A stretch of 64,000 nt of DNA from Sorangium cellulosum So ce56 (lineage in GTDB: Bacteria; Myxococcota_A; Polyangia; Polyangiales; Polyangiaceae): positions 3,988,501 to 4,052,500 of the forward strand of contig NC_010162.1 in the NCBI RefSeq assembly GCF_000067165.1, read 5' to 3'. The translations under genes were made by a program, and so were the position numbers. Under the pieces are notes generated by a model. The model saw nothing but the letters and a program-made list of their open reading frames with translations, ran no database searches and was not told the origin of the DNA. Position 1 is the stretch's first letter, and each line of letters starts with the position of its first letter. Of this stretch, positions 17,996 through 26,363 are shown one piece after another.

Positions 17996-18250
17996 TCGAC
18001 GCCGCCCGCGACGCGTTCGAGGCCGCCGCTCGCCTCGATCCCGAGGACGTATCGGCCCGCTGCGACCTCGGCGCCATGCTCTGCGAGGCCGGCCGCACCG
18101 GGCCTGCGCCACCTCGAGGCCGTCCTCGAGGCGCAGCCGGCGCACCCGACCGCCTTCCCGATCCACGCCTACCACCGCGCCGCGCGTGACGGCGGCGGGG
18201 CATGCTGCAGCCCGCGCAGCTCCGCCCCGGTGTGCCACCCAGGGCAGCGC
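17996..18250 (+). pseudogene. Decayed TPR-protein fragment
   Basis: Immediately after the tandem array, one frame reads AFDAARDAFEAAARLDPEDV and then SARCDLGAMLCEAGR, a textbook TPR helix pair. Near 18095-18110 the similarity jumps to another frame, reading GLRHLEAVLEAQPAHPTAF and then IHAYHRAAR, the next TPR unit. There is no start codon context because the upstream part is replaced by the 32-bp repeats, and no intact C-terminus. This looks like the 3' remnant of a TPR gene, truncated and frameshifted. The boundaries are approximate. Confidence 0.6.
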
Positions 18251-18273
18251 GGGGGCCCCGCCCGCGGCGTAGC

Positions 18274-20718
18274 CTAGCCCCTCGGGTCCGCGCGCCGCCG
18301 CCGGGCGCGGCGCGCCTCGCCGCGGGCGCTGTCCGCCCCGCTGGCGGGCTCGGGCGGCGGGGCGAAGCCGATCGCCGCGAGATCCTTCTCGCCGATGACG
18401 TCGCCCTTGGCCACGAGCGCCGCGCGGAGCAGGACCGCGCCCATCTCGGCGTCGTTGCCGGGCCACGGGTGGTCGAGCACCGCCTGCAGCGCGCGCAGAT
18501 CCAGGCCGAACGGCCGGCCCCGCAGGCGGACGCCGATGCGCGCGAGGTGATCCAGCGCGAGCGCACGGAGATCCTCGGCGCGCGACGACAGCGAGGGCAG
18601 CGCGACGGCCCGGTCGCCGAGCCGGTCCGCGAGCCGCTCGCTCAGCTGACCCGTCGCCGCGAGCGCGTCCACGGTCTGAGGCACCGCCACGACGAGCCCG
18701 ACGTCGTCCGGCAGCGCCGCGCCGAGGTAGCTCTGCACCTCGGACGGCAAGGCCTGGGCGTCGAGCACGAGCAGCGTGCCCCCACGCGCCGCCTCGATGG
18801 GCGAGCTGTCCGGATCGCGCCACAGCGCGAGCGCGCTCGGCGCCCCCGCGGAGCCCTCGATCGCAGCCGCCTCGCCGCGCGCCGGCGCGGCGCCACGCGC
18901 CTGCGCGAACGCCTGCGCGAACCCCTCGGGGACGGGCGCGGCGCCGTCGACGATCGCCAGCGGGCCGCCCGCGCGCGGTGAGGTCAGGTGGACGACCGCG
19001 CCCCACGCCACCGCGTCGATCCCGGGCGCCGTCAGCAGCGTGACCGGGCCGCCGGCCACGCCGAGCCGCTCCAGCTGCTCGAGCGCCGCGCGGGCGGCGG
19101 GGCTGTAGGCGGCGGCCCGCGCCGGCCGCGCGAGCAGCGCCGCGATCGCGCGGAACCGCCCCGCGCCCTGCGCCACGGCCCGCTCGAGCCGGCTCACCTC
19201 GCGCGCGCGCTCCTCCGCCTCGCGGCGGGCGGCGACCTCGCGGCCGCGCGACCCCGACAGCATCGCCGACACCGCGATCACCGCCCCGAGCCGGTCGGCG
19301 ACCGCGCGCAGGCCGCTCACCTCCTCCAGCGTCATCGGCGACGCGCGCCGGGCCCGCGGGATGGCGAGGGCCCCGATCGGGCCCTCCGCGTCGTTCACCA
19401 GGGCGACCACGCCGACGTCGCGCTCCGCGAGCCAGGCGAGCAGCGGGCGCACCTCCGGCCGCCGGACCTCGACGGCCTCGGCGGCCTCGACGCGCAGGAC
19501 GCGCTCCGGCTCGAGCTGGGCGAGCTCGATGAGGCGCGCCGGCACCTCCGCCGGCTCGGTGTGCTTGTAACCGGCGCGATCGACGGTCACCTGCTCCGGC
19601 GGCGAGAGCAGGTAGAGCGCCGGCGGGGCCTGCCCGGCGACGCCGGCGTCCGACGCCTCGCGCAGCGCGGAGAGCGCCGCCTCGAGCGCCGCCTCCGGCT
19701 CCGGGTTCATCGCCGCGCGCGTCGCGGCGTCGAAGGCCCCGAGCCAGCGCGCCCCCTCCGGCGCGAACCGGCGCGCGAGCACCGGCGCCGCGAGCCCCGC
19801 GAGCGCGCAGAGCGCGCACGCGCCGAACACGGCGACGCCGACGGAGGACTGCGGCGCGCCGCGGAGCCCGAGATCGCCGCGCGGCGCCTGGTGCACGGCG
19901 TACACCGCGAGCAGCGCCGGCGGGGTCGCGAGCGTCGCGACGGCGAGCGTGCCGCGGAGCGCGCGCGAGACCTGCGCCGCGTCCGCGGCCACGGTGCAGA
20001 ACGCGACGCAGACCGCCGCGACGGCGCTCGTGACCGGCAGGATCGACTCGGGGGGCGCGACGCCGACGAAGGCCGCCGCGAGGCCGACCGCCAGCGCGGT
20101 CGCCGTGAGCAGCAGCGCGGCCTCGACGCGGTCGGCCACGCCGAGCTCGAGCCGTCGCGCGATGCGGACGCGCGCGATCGCCACGAGCGTCACCGTGAGC
20201 GAGCCGAGCGACGCGGCGGACGTGGCGTAGTGGACGAGCAGCGGATCGAGATCCGCCGCGCGCTCGGGCGCCACCGCGGAGACGGCGGGCAGGGCGACCG
20301 CCACGGTCCAGAAGAGCGAGGCGAACGCCGCCGCGTCGAGGCGCCGCGTGCTCGGCGGAGGCTCGAGGAGGCCGCCGAGGCCCGCGATGCGCGCGAGCCC
20401 GACCAGGGCGGCCATCGCCGCGGCCGCCGCGCCGAGGTTGCCGAGCGCGATCAGCGCGAGCCCGGCGGGGCCGCTCCGCGAGGCGGCGAGCATCGCGGCG
20501 CCGGTGAGGCAGACGGCCGCCGCGCGGCGGGCCGCCGGCTCGATCCGGTCCTCACCCCGCGGCGGCCGCTCTACCCAGCGGAGGCCGAGCGCGAGCAACA
20601 CCGGCAGCCCGAGCAGGGCGAGCCACGCGGGCCCGTGGCCGCCGGACGCCCGGAGCGCGGCGAAGGCGGTGTAGGCGACGGCGGCCGCGGCGATCCAGAA
20701 CGAGCGCCGGCGCAGCAT
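18274..20718 (-). CDS. Polytopic membrane protein with degenerate sigma-54-activator-like AAA domain
   Basis: 814 residues from the ATG at 20718; a TTG at 20754 would add 12. About ten hydrophobic helices fill the first 340 residues. Then comes a GAF-like sensory region (about 350-520), a short coiled coil and a C-terminal domain resembling the NtrC/sigma-54 activator AAA+ fold. It retains 'GGTLLVLDAQALPSEVQSYL' (compare GGTLFLDEI...), 'LPSLSSRAEDLRALALDHL' and 'PWPGNDAEM' (compare WPGNVREL). The Walker A position reads LLTAPGIDAVAWG, the GAFTGA loop is not visible and no helix-turn-helix follows. Reading: a membrane-tethered sensor with a non-catalytic AAA domain. The gene is alone and convergent with the TPR remnant. 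The C-terminus is very Arg-rich. Confidence 0.8.
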   Translation of the reverse strand: MLRRRSFWIAAAAVAYTAFAALRASGGHGPAWLALLGLPVLLALGLRWVERPPRGEDRIEPAARRAAAVCLTGAAMLAASRSGPAGLALIALGNLGAAAAAMAALVGLARIAGLGGLLEPPPSTRRLDAAAFASLFWTVAVALPAVSAVAPERAADLDPLLVHYATSAASLGSLTVTLVAIARVRIARRLELGVADRVEAALLLTATALAVGLAAAFVGVAPPESILPVTSAVAAVCVAFCTVAADAAQVSRALRGTLAVATLATPPALLAVYAVHQAPRGDLGLRGAPQSSVGVAVFGACALCALAGLAAPVLARRFAPEGARWLGAFDAATRAAMNPEPEAALEAALSALREASDAGVAGQAPPALYLLSPPEQVTVDRAGYKHTEPAEVPARLIELAQLEPERVLRVEAAEAVEVRRPEVRPLLAWLAERDVGVVALVNDAEGPIGALAIPRARRASPMTLEEVSGLRAVADRLGAVIAVSAMLSGSRGREVAARREAEERAREVSRLERAVAQGAGRFRAIAALLARPARAAAYSPAARAALEQLERLGVAGGPVTLLTAPGIDAVAWGAVVHLTSPRAGGPLAIVDGAAPVPEGFAQAFAQARGAAPARGEAAAIEGSAGAPSALALWRDPDSSPIEAARGGTLLVLDAQALPSEVQSYLGAALPDDVGLVVAVPQTVDALAATGQLSERLADRLGDRAVALPSLSSRAEDLRALALDHLARIGVRLRGRPFGLDLRALQAVLDHPWPGNDAEMGAVLLRAALVAKGDVIGEKDLAAIGFAPPPEPASGADSARGEARRARRRRADPRG

Positions 20719-20825
20719 CGCGGCGAGCGTAGCGTCTGGCCACGGGGGCGCCAACGAGGCGGTCTCATCGAGGGGACGACCGCGCCGCCCGCGCCGCTGC
20801 CGCGGCCAGAGGCTCCCTTGCTACC

Positions 20826-21422
20826 TCAGGGCGAGAGCGCCGCGATGTAGTCGTAGAGACACTTCATCTCGTCGGCGTTGAGCATCGGGCCGAGCGGCAT
20901 CCGGTTGTTGCACGTCGGGTCGTCCGTGACCTTCACGTAGATCAAGCTGGCGTCCGGGTCACCCGGCACGAGCAGCGGGCCCCCGCCGCACGGCGCCGAG
21001 GCATTCTGGGCCGCTACCGCGGTTTCCCACCCCGCTGCGAGCGAGAGGCCCGACTGCTTCGACTCCGCGTCGTGGCAGCCCGAGGTGGCGCACCTCGCCA
21101 TCACCAGCGCCTGCGCTTCAGCGCATCCGGCTCCGCCGCCGCTGCTCGCGCTGGTGGTCGGAGGATCGCCGCCGCTGGTGGTCGTGGGATCGCCGCTGCT
21201 GGTGGTCGTGGGGTCGCCGCTGCCGGTGGTCGTGGGGTCGCCGCCGCCGCTGGTCGCCGCGCCGTTGCCCTGGCCGTTTCCGCCGCCAGGCCCGTCGCCG
21301 CCGGCGAGGTACTGGTCCTTGTCCTCGAGGGTCCCCGCGCAGCTGATGATGAACGCGGCGCCGCTCATCATGGCGGCGACTGCGAGCGCGGTGCGCCCGC
21401 CAAGGAAAGCGATGTACGTCAC
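20826..21422 (-). CDS. Exported lipoprotein with cytochrome-c-like haem motif
   Basis: 198 residues from an ATG. The N-terminal signal ends in a lipobox (IISCAG, Cys at about residue 28), so this is a membrane lipoprotein. A Gly/Thr/Asp-rich spacer of four GDPTTT-like units follows. The last 100 residues resemble small cytochrome c domains of planctomycetes and myxobacteria: MARCATSGCHDAE, a C-x4-C-H form rather than the classical CxxCH, and NRMPLG with a possible Met axial ligand. The terminal helix (MKCLYDYIAAL) fits that family. It is probably an extracytoplasmic electron carrier. It sits 20 bases after the outer-membrane protein gene on the same strand. Whether the haem is covalently attached cannot be told from the sequence. 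Confidence 0.8.
   Translation of the reverse strand: MTYIAFLGGRTALAVAAMMSGAAFIISCAGTLEDKDQYLAGGDGPGGGNGQGNGAATSGGGDPTTTGSGDPTTTSSGDPTTTSGGDPPTTSASSGGGAGCAEAQALVMARCATSGCHDAESKQSGLSLAAGWETAVAAQNASAPCGGGPLLVPGDPDASLIYVKVTDDPTCNNRMPLGPMLNADEMKCLYDYIAALSP
21163..21258 (-). repeat. Four in-frame 24-bp repeats (GDPTTT spacer)
   Basis: Four 24-base units inside the lipoprotein gene, each encoding an eight-residue block ending in GDPTTT or a variant. They form a flexible spacer between the lipid anchor and the haem domain. The unit at 21235-21258 is the most diverged. Confidence 0.8.
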
Positions 21423-21442
21423 GTGCTACCTCTCTCTCTCGC

Positions 21443-22888
21443 TCAGTAAACGTAGGCTCCGGCGAGCCGCACCCCAAGGTACTGGTCGATCGCCCCGCCG
21501 GCGACATACCGGTCGCCGATCGCGGGCTCGAACGACGAGAAGAACCGCGCGTACTCGATGAGGAGCCGCGCCTCGACGCCGGTCGTGACGGGCACGAGCA
21601 CCCCGGCCATCGCGCCGATGCCCTGCACGCTCGCCCCGGCGAACCGCTCGTAGACCTGGCCTGACGAGAGCGGGAAGAGGTAGTCGGCGCCGAGCGCCAG
21701 CGCGACCGGGCCGACCGGCACCCGCGCGTCGAGGCCGGCCCGGATCAGCGTGTAGGAGACGTTCGGCACCGTGCTGGCCAGGGCCTCCGCCGCGTCGACC
21801 TCGAAGGTCAGGAGCCGGAGCCCGGCGGAGATGCCGAGCACGGACGACTCGCCGATCGACAGCCGCTCCCGCAGCCCCAGGTTGATGCGCTGGTAGGTCG
21901 TGCCGAGCGGGTCGCCGTCGCCCACCGCCGAGTTGAGGCCGGGCGCCATCATGAACCCCGCGGTGATGCCGAGGCCCTTGAGCACCGGGATGTCCGTCGA
22001 CGCGAGCGGGTACACCTCGCCGGAGATCGACAGCGCGGGCTGACCGAAGACGTCGTAGGGCCGGAGGTTCTGCGTGACCGGATCGGAGTAGTCGAACCAG
22101 CGGCCGGCAAACTCGACGCCGGCCTCGATCGAGAAGAGCGCCGAGCGGGGGTCGTGGGGCTTGCGCTTCCCGCCCTCGTCGCCGTCGCCGCCCTTGTCGT
22201 CGCCGTCGCTGCTCTTCTCGTCGCCGTCCTTCTCGTCGCCGTCCTTCTCGCCGTCGCCGTCACCGCCGCCGTCCTTCGGCTGGTCCTCGTCGGCCGCGGC
22301 GGCCGCCGGCGCGATCTGCGAGAGCGTCGGGCCGAGCAGATCCTCCAGCGCCCTCTTGCGGTCGTCCCGCGAGCCGCCCAGCGGCACCGCGCTGTCCACC
22401 GCGAGGTCGCCGGCGTTCTCGTCGACGTAGACGAGGTAGACCTCTTTCTTCTTCTTCTTGTTCGTCCGCGAGACGCCGTAGATCACACCCTCGGCCTTCG
22501 CGGCCTTGCCCGCCTTGCGGATGCGGTCGATGGCCTTCTTCCGCTGGGCCTTCATCACCAGCGCGTCGCCCACCGGCTTGGTCTGGCCGGCGCTGCGCAG
22601 CGACTTCGAGAACGCGTCGTCGTCCACGACCTTCAGCGTCTCCGGGACGAGGGACACGATGTCTTCGCGGATGTCGTCCGCGTTCGGCCCCTCGATGTGG
22701 ATCGCGATCGACTTCGACCCCTTGGGGGCGGCGAGCGCGATGGGCGAGAGCGCGAACGTCGTGACCGTCGCGGCGGAGAGCCCGAGGAGGATCCTCCCGC
22801 AGAGGCTCAAAGAGAGGGACAGCGTTCTGATCCTGATCGGCTTCCGCGCGGGCCTTTTGCCGGCAGCGGCGTCAAACGAAGCTTGCAC
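21443..22888 (-). CDS. Outer-membrane beta-barrel protein with N-terminal periplasmic domain
   Basis: About 481 residues if translation begins at the GTG at 22888; no upstream ATG has a good context, so the start is uncertain. The signal segment (LGLSAATVTTFALSPIALA) is followed by a periplasmic alpha/beta region with a poly-Lys patch (TNKKKKKEVYL). An extremely acidic Asp/Glu/Gly/Lys linker (roughly 195-240) comes next. The remainder has alternating strands with aromatic ends and a terminal AGAYVY, typical of an outer-membrane barrel. The N-terminal part resembles myxobacterial exported proteins with a GTP1/OBG-like or FlgO-like lumenal domain, but I cannot assign it. It lies 20 bases upstream of the haem-motif lipoprotein, so the two may be co-transcribed. 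Confidence 0.78.
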   Translation of the reverse strand: MQASFDAAAGKRPARKPIRIRTLSLSLSLCGRILLGLSAATVTTFALSPIALAAPKGSKSIAIHIEGPNADDIREDIVSLVPETLKVVDDDAFSKSLRSAGQTKPVGDALVMKAQRKKAIDRIRKAGKAAKAEGVIYGVSRTNKKKKKEVYLVYVDENAGDLAVDSAVPLGGSRDDRKRALEDLLGPTLSQIAPAAAAADEDQPKDGGGDGDGEKDGDEKDGDEKSSDGDDKGGDGDEGGKRKPHDPRSALFSIEAGVEFAGRWFDYSDPVTQNLRPYDVFGQPALSISGEVYPLASTDIPVLKGLGITAGFMMAPGLNSAVGDGDPLGTTYQRINLGLRERLSIGESSVLGISAGLRLLTFEVDAAEALASTVPNVSYTLIRAGLDARVPVGPVALALGADYLFPLSSGQVYERFAGASVQGIGAMAGVLVPVTTGVEARLLIEYARFFSSFEPAIGDRYVAGGAIDQYLGVRLAGAYVY

Positions 22889-23132
22889 GCGCGCGAGCCT
22901 ACAGGTGATGTCGCGGCTGGATCCAGCGTCTTTCGAGGGGGCTCCGCGACATTTCTGATGACGCGCAGTGTAGCTACGAGACTCCGCTAAGATCGGACCC
23001 GCGGGCTCACCGAGCCTCGTCTTCCTTGGCGCCTTGACGGGCCCCCGCGACGTGAGACATGTCGTTAGCTCGATGCGCGGCGCCGCAACGCACCGCATCG
23101 CAGGCCAGCGCGTCCCCCAGGGGAGAGGGCAG

Positions 23133-24836
23133 ATGGATCGGTCAAGAGGACGGCACCTCCGCGCGGCGCGCGGCCCCGGCGGCTCTCTCGGGCTTGCGAT
23201 TGTCGTGGCGGCGGCCGCCGCCTGCTCCGGCGGGCGCGGCGGCGGGGCCGCGGGGGGAGCGGAAGGCGAGGCGCCGCGCTGCGCGGAGATAAGGCCGGGC
23301 GCGTCGCCGCTCCGGCGGATGACGCGATTCGAGTACAACAACACGATCCGCGATCTGCTCGGCGACGACAGCGCGCCGGCCGACGCCTTCGTGGTCGAGG
23401 AGGAGGCGCTCGGGTTCAACAACCAGGCGGCGGCGCTCGGGGTCACGCAGCTCCTCGCCGAGCAGCTCATGAAGGCCTCCGAGGCGATCGCGGCGCGGGC
23501 CGCGAAGGATCTCGGGAAGCTCCTTCCGGGGTGCGACCCGGCCGTGCAGGGGCCCGAGGCGTGCGCCGCGGAGCTCATCGAGCGCCTCGGCAAGCGCGCG
23601 TTCCGCCGGCCCCTCGCGCCCGCGGAGAGCGAGCGGCTCGCGCGGCTCTTCGCCTTCGGGAACGACGAGCACGGCTTCTCGACCGGCGTCGAGCTCGTGA
23701 TCCAGGCGATGCTCCAGTCGCCGCACTTCCTTTACCGCGTCGAGCACGGCATGCCGGATCCGGCCGGCGAGGGCGTGGTGGCGCTCTCGGACCACGAGAT
23801 CGCCTCGCGGCTCTCGTACCTGCTCTGGAGCTCGATGCCCGACGACGCGCTGTTCGCAGCGGCCGACGCGGGGGAGCTCCGCTCCGCGGAGCAGATCGCC
23901 GCGCAGGCCCGCCGCATGCTCGAGGATCCGCGCGCCCGCGCCGCCGTCGCGAACTTCCACGCGCAATGGCTGCAGCTCTCGAACATCGACACCCTCACCA
24001 AGGACCCGGCGGTGTACCCCGGCTTCCACGCCGGGCTCCCCGCGCTCCTCCGGGCGGAGACCGAGGCGTTCCTCGATCACGTCGTGTTCGAGGACGGCGC
24101 CGGCGACGTGGCGACCCTGCTGACGGCGCCCTACTCGCTGATGAACGCCGAGCTCCGCGCGTTCTACGGGCTGGGAGCGAGCGGCGCGGGGGCACCCGGC
24201 GAGCTCTCGGTCGTGCCGCTCGACCCAGCGCAGCGCGCGGGCTTCCTCACCCACGCCAGCGTGCTCGCGGTGCTCGCGAAGCCGGATCAGTCCTCGCCCG
24301 TCCACCGCGGCAAGTTCGTCCGGGAGCGGCTGCTCTGCCAGATCCTGCCGCCGCCGCCGCCCGACGTGGACATCCAGCCGCCGCCGGTGCGGGAAGGGAT
24401 CCCGACCCGCCGGCAGTTCGAGCGGCACGCGGAGGACCCGGGCTGCGCTGGCTGCCACAGGCTCATGGATCCGATCGGCTTCGGGTTCGAGCGCTACGAC
24501 GGGATCGGGCTCTACCGCGAGGTCGACCAGGGCGTCCCGGTCGACGCGAGCGGCGAGATCGTGGCGAGCCGGGATGTCGATGGGCCCTTCGACGGGGCGG
24601 TGGAGCTCGCGCACCGCCTCGCGGAGAGCGACGAGGTGCGCCAGTGCGTCGCGACGCAGTGGTTCCGCTTCGGCTACGGCCGCGCCGAGCAGGCGGAGGA
24701 CGAGTGCAGCATGCGCCAGATCCAGGCGGCTTTCGCCGAGAGCGGGTACAACATCAAGGCGCTGCTCGTGGCGCTGACCCAGACGGACGCGTTCCGCTAC
24801 CGCCGCGCGGCGCCGGACGCAGGGGGCGCGCCGTGA
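23133..24836 (+). CDS. DUF1592-family lipoprotein with haem c motif (DUF1587/1595/1592/1588/1585)
   Basis: 567 residues. The ATG at 23133 is preceded by a good GGGAGAGGG site. The signal peptide ends in lipobox AAAACSGG. Domains run in the order usual for planctomycete-type proteins: DUF1587 (RRMTRFEYNNTIRDLLGD), DUF1595, DUF1592, DUF1588 with CAGCHRLMDPIGFGFERYDG, and C-terminal DUF1585 (WFRFGYGRAE). The CxxCH suggests a bound haem c. These proteins are found paired with DUF1552 proteins, as here, where the next gene overlaps (GTGA). Function in the literature is unsettled; a role in extracytoplasmic degradation or redox chemistry is usually guessed. Translational coupling implies the two products work together. 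Confidence 0.9.
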   Translation: MDRSRGRHLRAARGPGGSLGLAIVVAAAAACSGGRGGGAAGGAEGEAPRCAEIRPGASPLRRMTRFEYNNTIRDLLGDDSAPADAFVVEEEALGFNNQAAALGVTQLLAEQLMKASEAIAARAAKDLGKLLPGCDPAVQGPEACAAELIERLGKRAFRRPLAPAESERLARLFAFGNDEHGFSTGVELVIQAMLQSPHFLYRVEHGMPDPAGEGVVALSDHEIASRLSYLLWSSMPDDALFAAADAGELRSAEQIAAQARRMLEDPRARAAVANFHAQWLQLSNIDTLTKDPAVYPGFHAGLPALLRAETEAFLDHVVFEDGAGDVATLLTAPYSLMNAELRAFYGLGASGAGAPGELSVVPLDPAQRAGFLTHASVLAVLAKPDQSSPVHRGKFVRERLLCQILPPPPPDVDIQPPPVREGIPTRRQFERHAEDPGCAGCHRLMDPIGFGFERYDGIGLYREVDQGVPVDASGEIVASRDVDGPFDGAVELAHRLAESDEVRQCVATQWFRFGYGRAEQAEDECSMRQIQAAFAESGYNIKALLVALTQTDAFRYRRAAPDAGGAP

Positions 24837-26197
24837 GCCGCGCCGCGCAGCGCCGGGCGTCGAGGGGACGCCTCGATCGCCGCACCTTCCTGCGCGGGGC
24901 CGGCGGGCTCGCCCTCGCGCTCCCCTTCCTCGACGCCATGGCGGGATCGGCGAGCGCCGTCGATTTCCCGAAGCGCTTCGTCGTCTTCTTCACCGGCCTC
25001 GGCACGGTGAAGGAGGCCTGGCAGCCGACCGGGACCGAGGCGTCGTTCGAGCTCGGAGAGATCCTCGCGCCGCTCTCTCCCTACCGGGACAAGCTGCTCG
25101 TCGTCGAGGGCATCGACATGGAGTCCGCCTACCACGGCCCGGGCGACTCTCACCAGCAGGGCATCGGCCAGGCGCTCACGGGCACGGAGCTCCAGGAGGG
25201 GACCCTCTTCCCGTACGCCTGCAACCCGGCCGCGCGGGTCGGCTGGGGCGGGGGCATCTCGGTCGACCAGTTCCTCGCTGCGAGGCTCGGGGATCGCACG
25301 AAGCTCTCGTCGATCGAGCTCGGCGTCCAGGTCCAGTACGCCAACGTCTCGTCGCGCCTCTCGTACCTCGGCCCGGGCCAGCCGGTCCCGCCCGAGGACG
25401 ATCCGCGCGCGGCGTTCGACCGCCTGTTCCTGGACCTCAGCGCCGATCCGGCGGAGCTCGCGCGGCGGCGCGTCCTGCGCCGCCGGGTGCTCGGCGGCGT
25501 CATGGAGGACTACGGCGCCCTCGCGCGCGAGCTGGGGGGCGAGGACCGGCGGAAGCTGGAGCAGCACCTCGACGCGCTGAACGACATCGAGCAGCGGCTC
25601 GACGTGCCGGCGCTCCTCGGCGGCGCGTGCGCGTTGCCGGCGCTGGGCGAGCCGCTCGACGTCTACGCGAACGACAACTTCCCCGCGATCGGGAGGCTGC
25701 AGACCGACCTGCTCGCGATGGCGCTCGCCTGCGATCTCACGCGGGTCGCGTCCATCCAGTGGAGCGCGACCCAGGCCGGCAAGGTGTTCACGTGGCTCGG
25801 CCAGTCGGAGACGCACCACGCGCTCTCGCACTCGAACATCGGCGACGCGGAAAAGCAGCAGCAGCTCGTCGACATCGGGCGCTGGCAGGCGGAGCAGCTC
25901 GCGTACCTGCTCGAGAGGCTCGACGCCGTCCAGGAGGGCACGGGCACGCTCCTCGACAACACGCTCGTCCTCTGGTGCACGGACATCTCGGAGGGGCAGA
26001 GCCACTCGCGGCGCGACATGCCGTACGTGATCGCGGGGGGCGCCGGCGGGGCGCTCAGGACTGGCAGATTTTTGCGCTATGCCGGCGATCCCCACAACAA
26101 CCTGCTCGTCGCGCTGTGCAACGCGATGGGCGTGGACGTGTCGACGTTCGGCAACCCCGCCTACTGCACGGGGGTGTTGCCCGGCCTCTTGGCCTAG
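24833..26197 (+). CDS. DUF1552 family protein with Tat signal
   Basis: 454 residues. The GTG start overlaps the previous stop by four bases. The N-terminus carries a twin-arginine signal (DRRTFLRGAGGLALALPFLD), so the folded protein is exported, perhaps with a cofactor. The body matches the DUF1552 family: KRFVVFFTGLGTVKEAW near the start, ADMVYHGPGDSHQQG-like 'YHGPGDSHQQGIGQALTG', and C-terminal 'NTLVLWCTDISEGQSHS'. The family is distantly related to DUF1501/sulfatase-like alkaline-phosphatase folds. It is partnered with the DUF1592 protein upstream. The substrate is unknown. Confidence 0.9.
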   Translation: MSRAAQRRASRGRLDRRTFLRGAGGLALALPFLDAMAGSASAVDFPKRFVVFFTGLGTVKEAWQPTGTEASFELGEILAPLSPYRDKLLVVEGIDMESAYHGPGDSHQQGIGQALTGTELQEGTLFPYACNPAARVGWGGGISVDQFLAARLGDRTKLSSIELGVQVQYANVSSRLSYLGPGQPVPPEDDPRAAFDRLFLDLSADPAELARRRVLRRRVLGGVMEDYGALARELGGEDRRKLEQHLDALNDIEQRLDVPALLGGACALPALGEPLDVYANDNFPAIGRLQTDLLAMALACDLTRVASIQWSATQAGKVFTWLGQSETHHALSHSNIGDAEKQQQLVDIGRWQAEQLAYLLERLDAVQEGTGTLLDNTLVLWCTDISEGQSHSRRDMPYVIAGGAGGALRTGRFLRYAGDPHNNLLVALCNAMGVDVSTFGNPAYCTGVLPGLLA

Positions 26198-26363
26198 GTG
26201 CGCGCGCCGGAGATCCCGCCAGGGATCGCTGACGCGCGCGACCAGAGGGGCCGCGGAGCGGGCGCCGGGGTTCGGGGCGGAGCCGCGAGGAACCAGCGCC
26301 GGCGCGCGCCCGCCGCGTGTTTTGGGCTTTTCGTCGCGCGCCGATTTTGGCAAGTACGCCCGC

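Noticed and set aside
18988..20850. 620-codon plus-strand frame opposite the membrane protein
   Set aside because: Almost entirely Arg/Gly/Ala/Glu with no hydrophobic core; a shadow of the real minus-strand gene.
26198..26363. Extra upstream coding sequence of the L,D-transpeptidase
   Set aside because: The frame is open but the residues are Arg/Ala-rich and precede a clean lipoprotein signal peptide starting at 26364.
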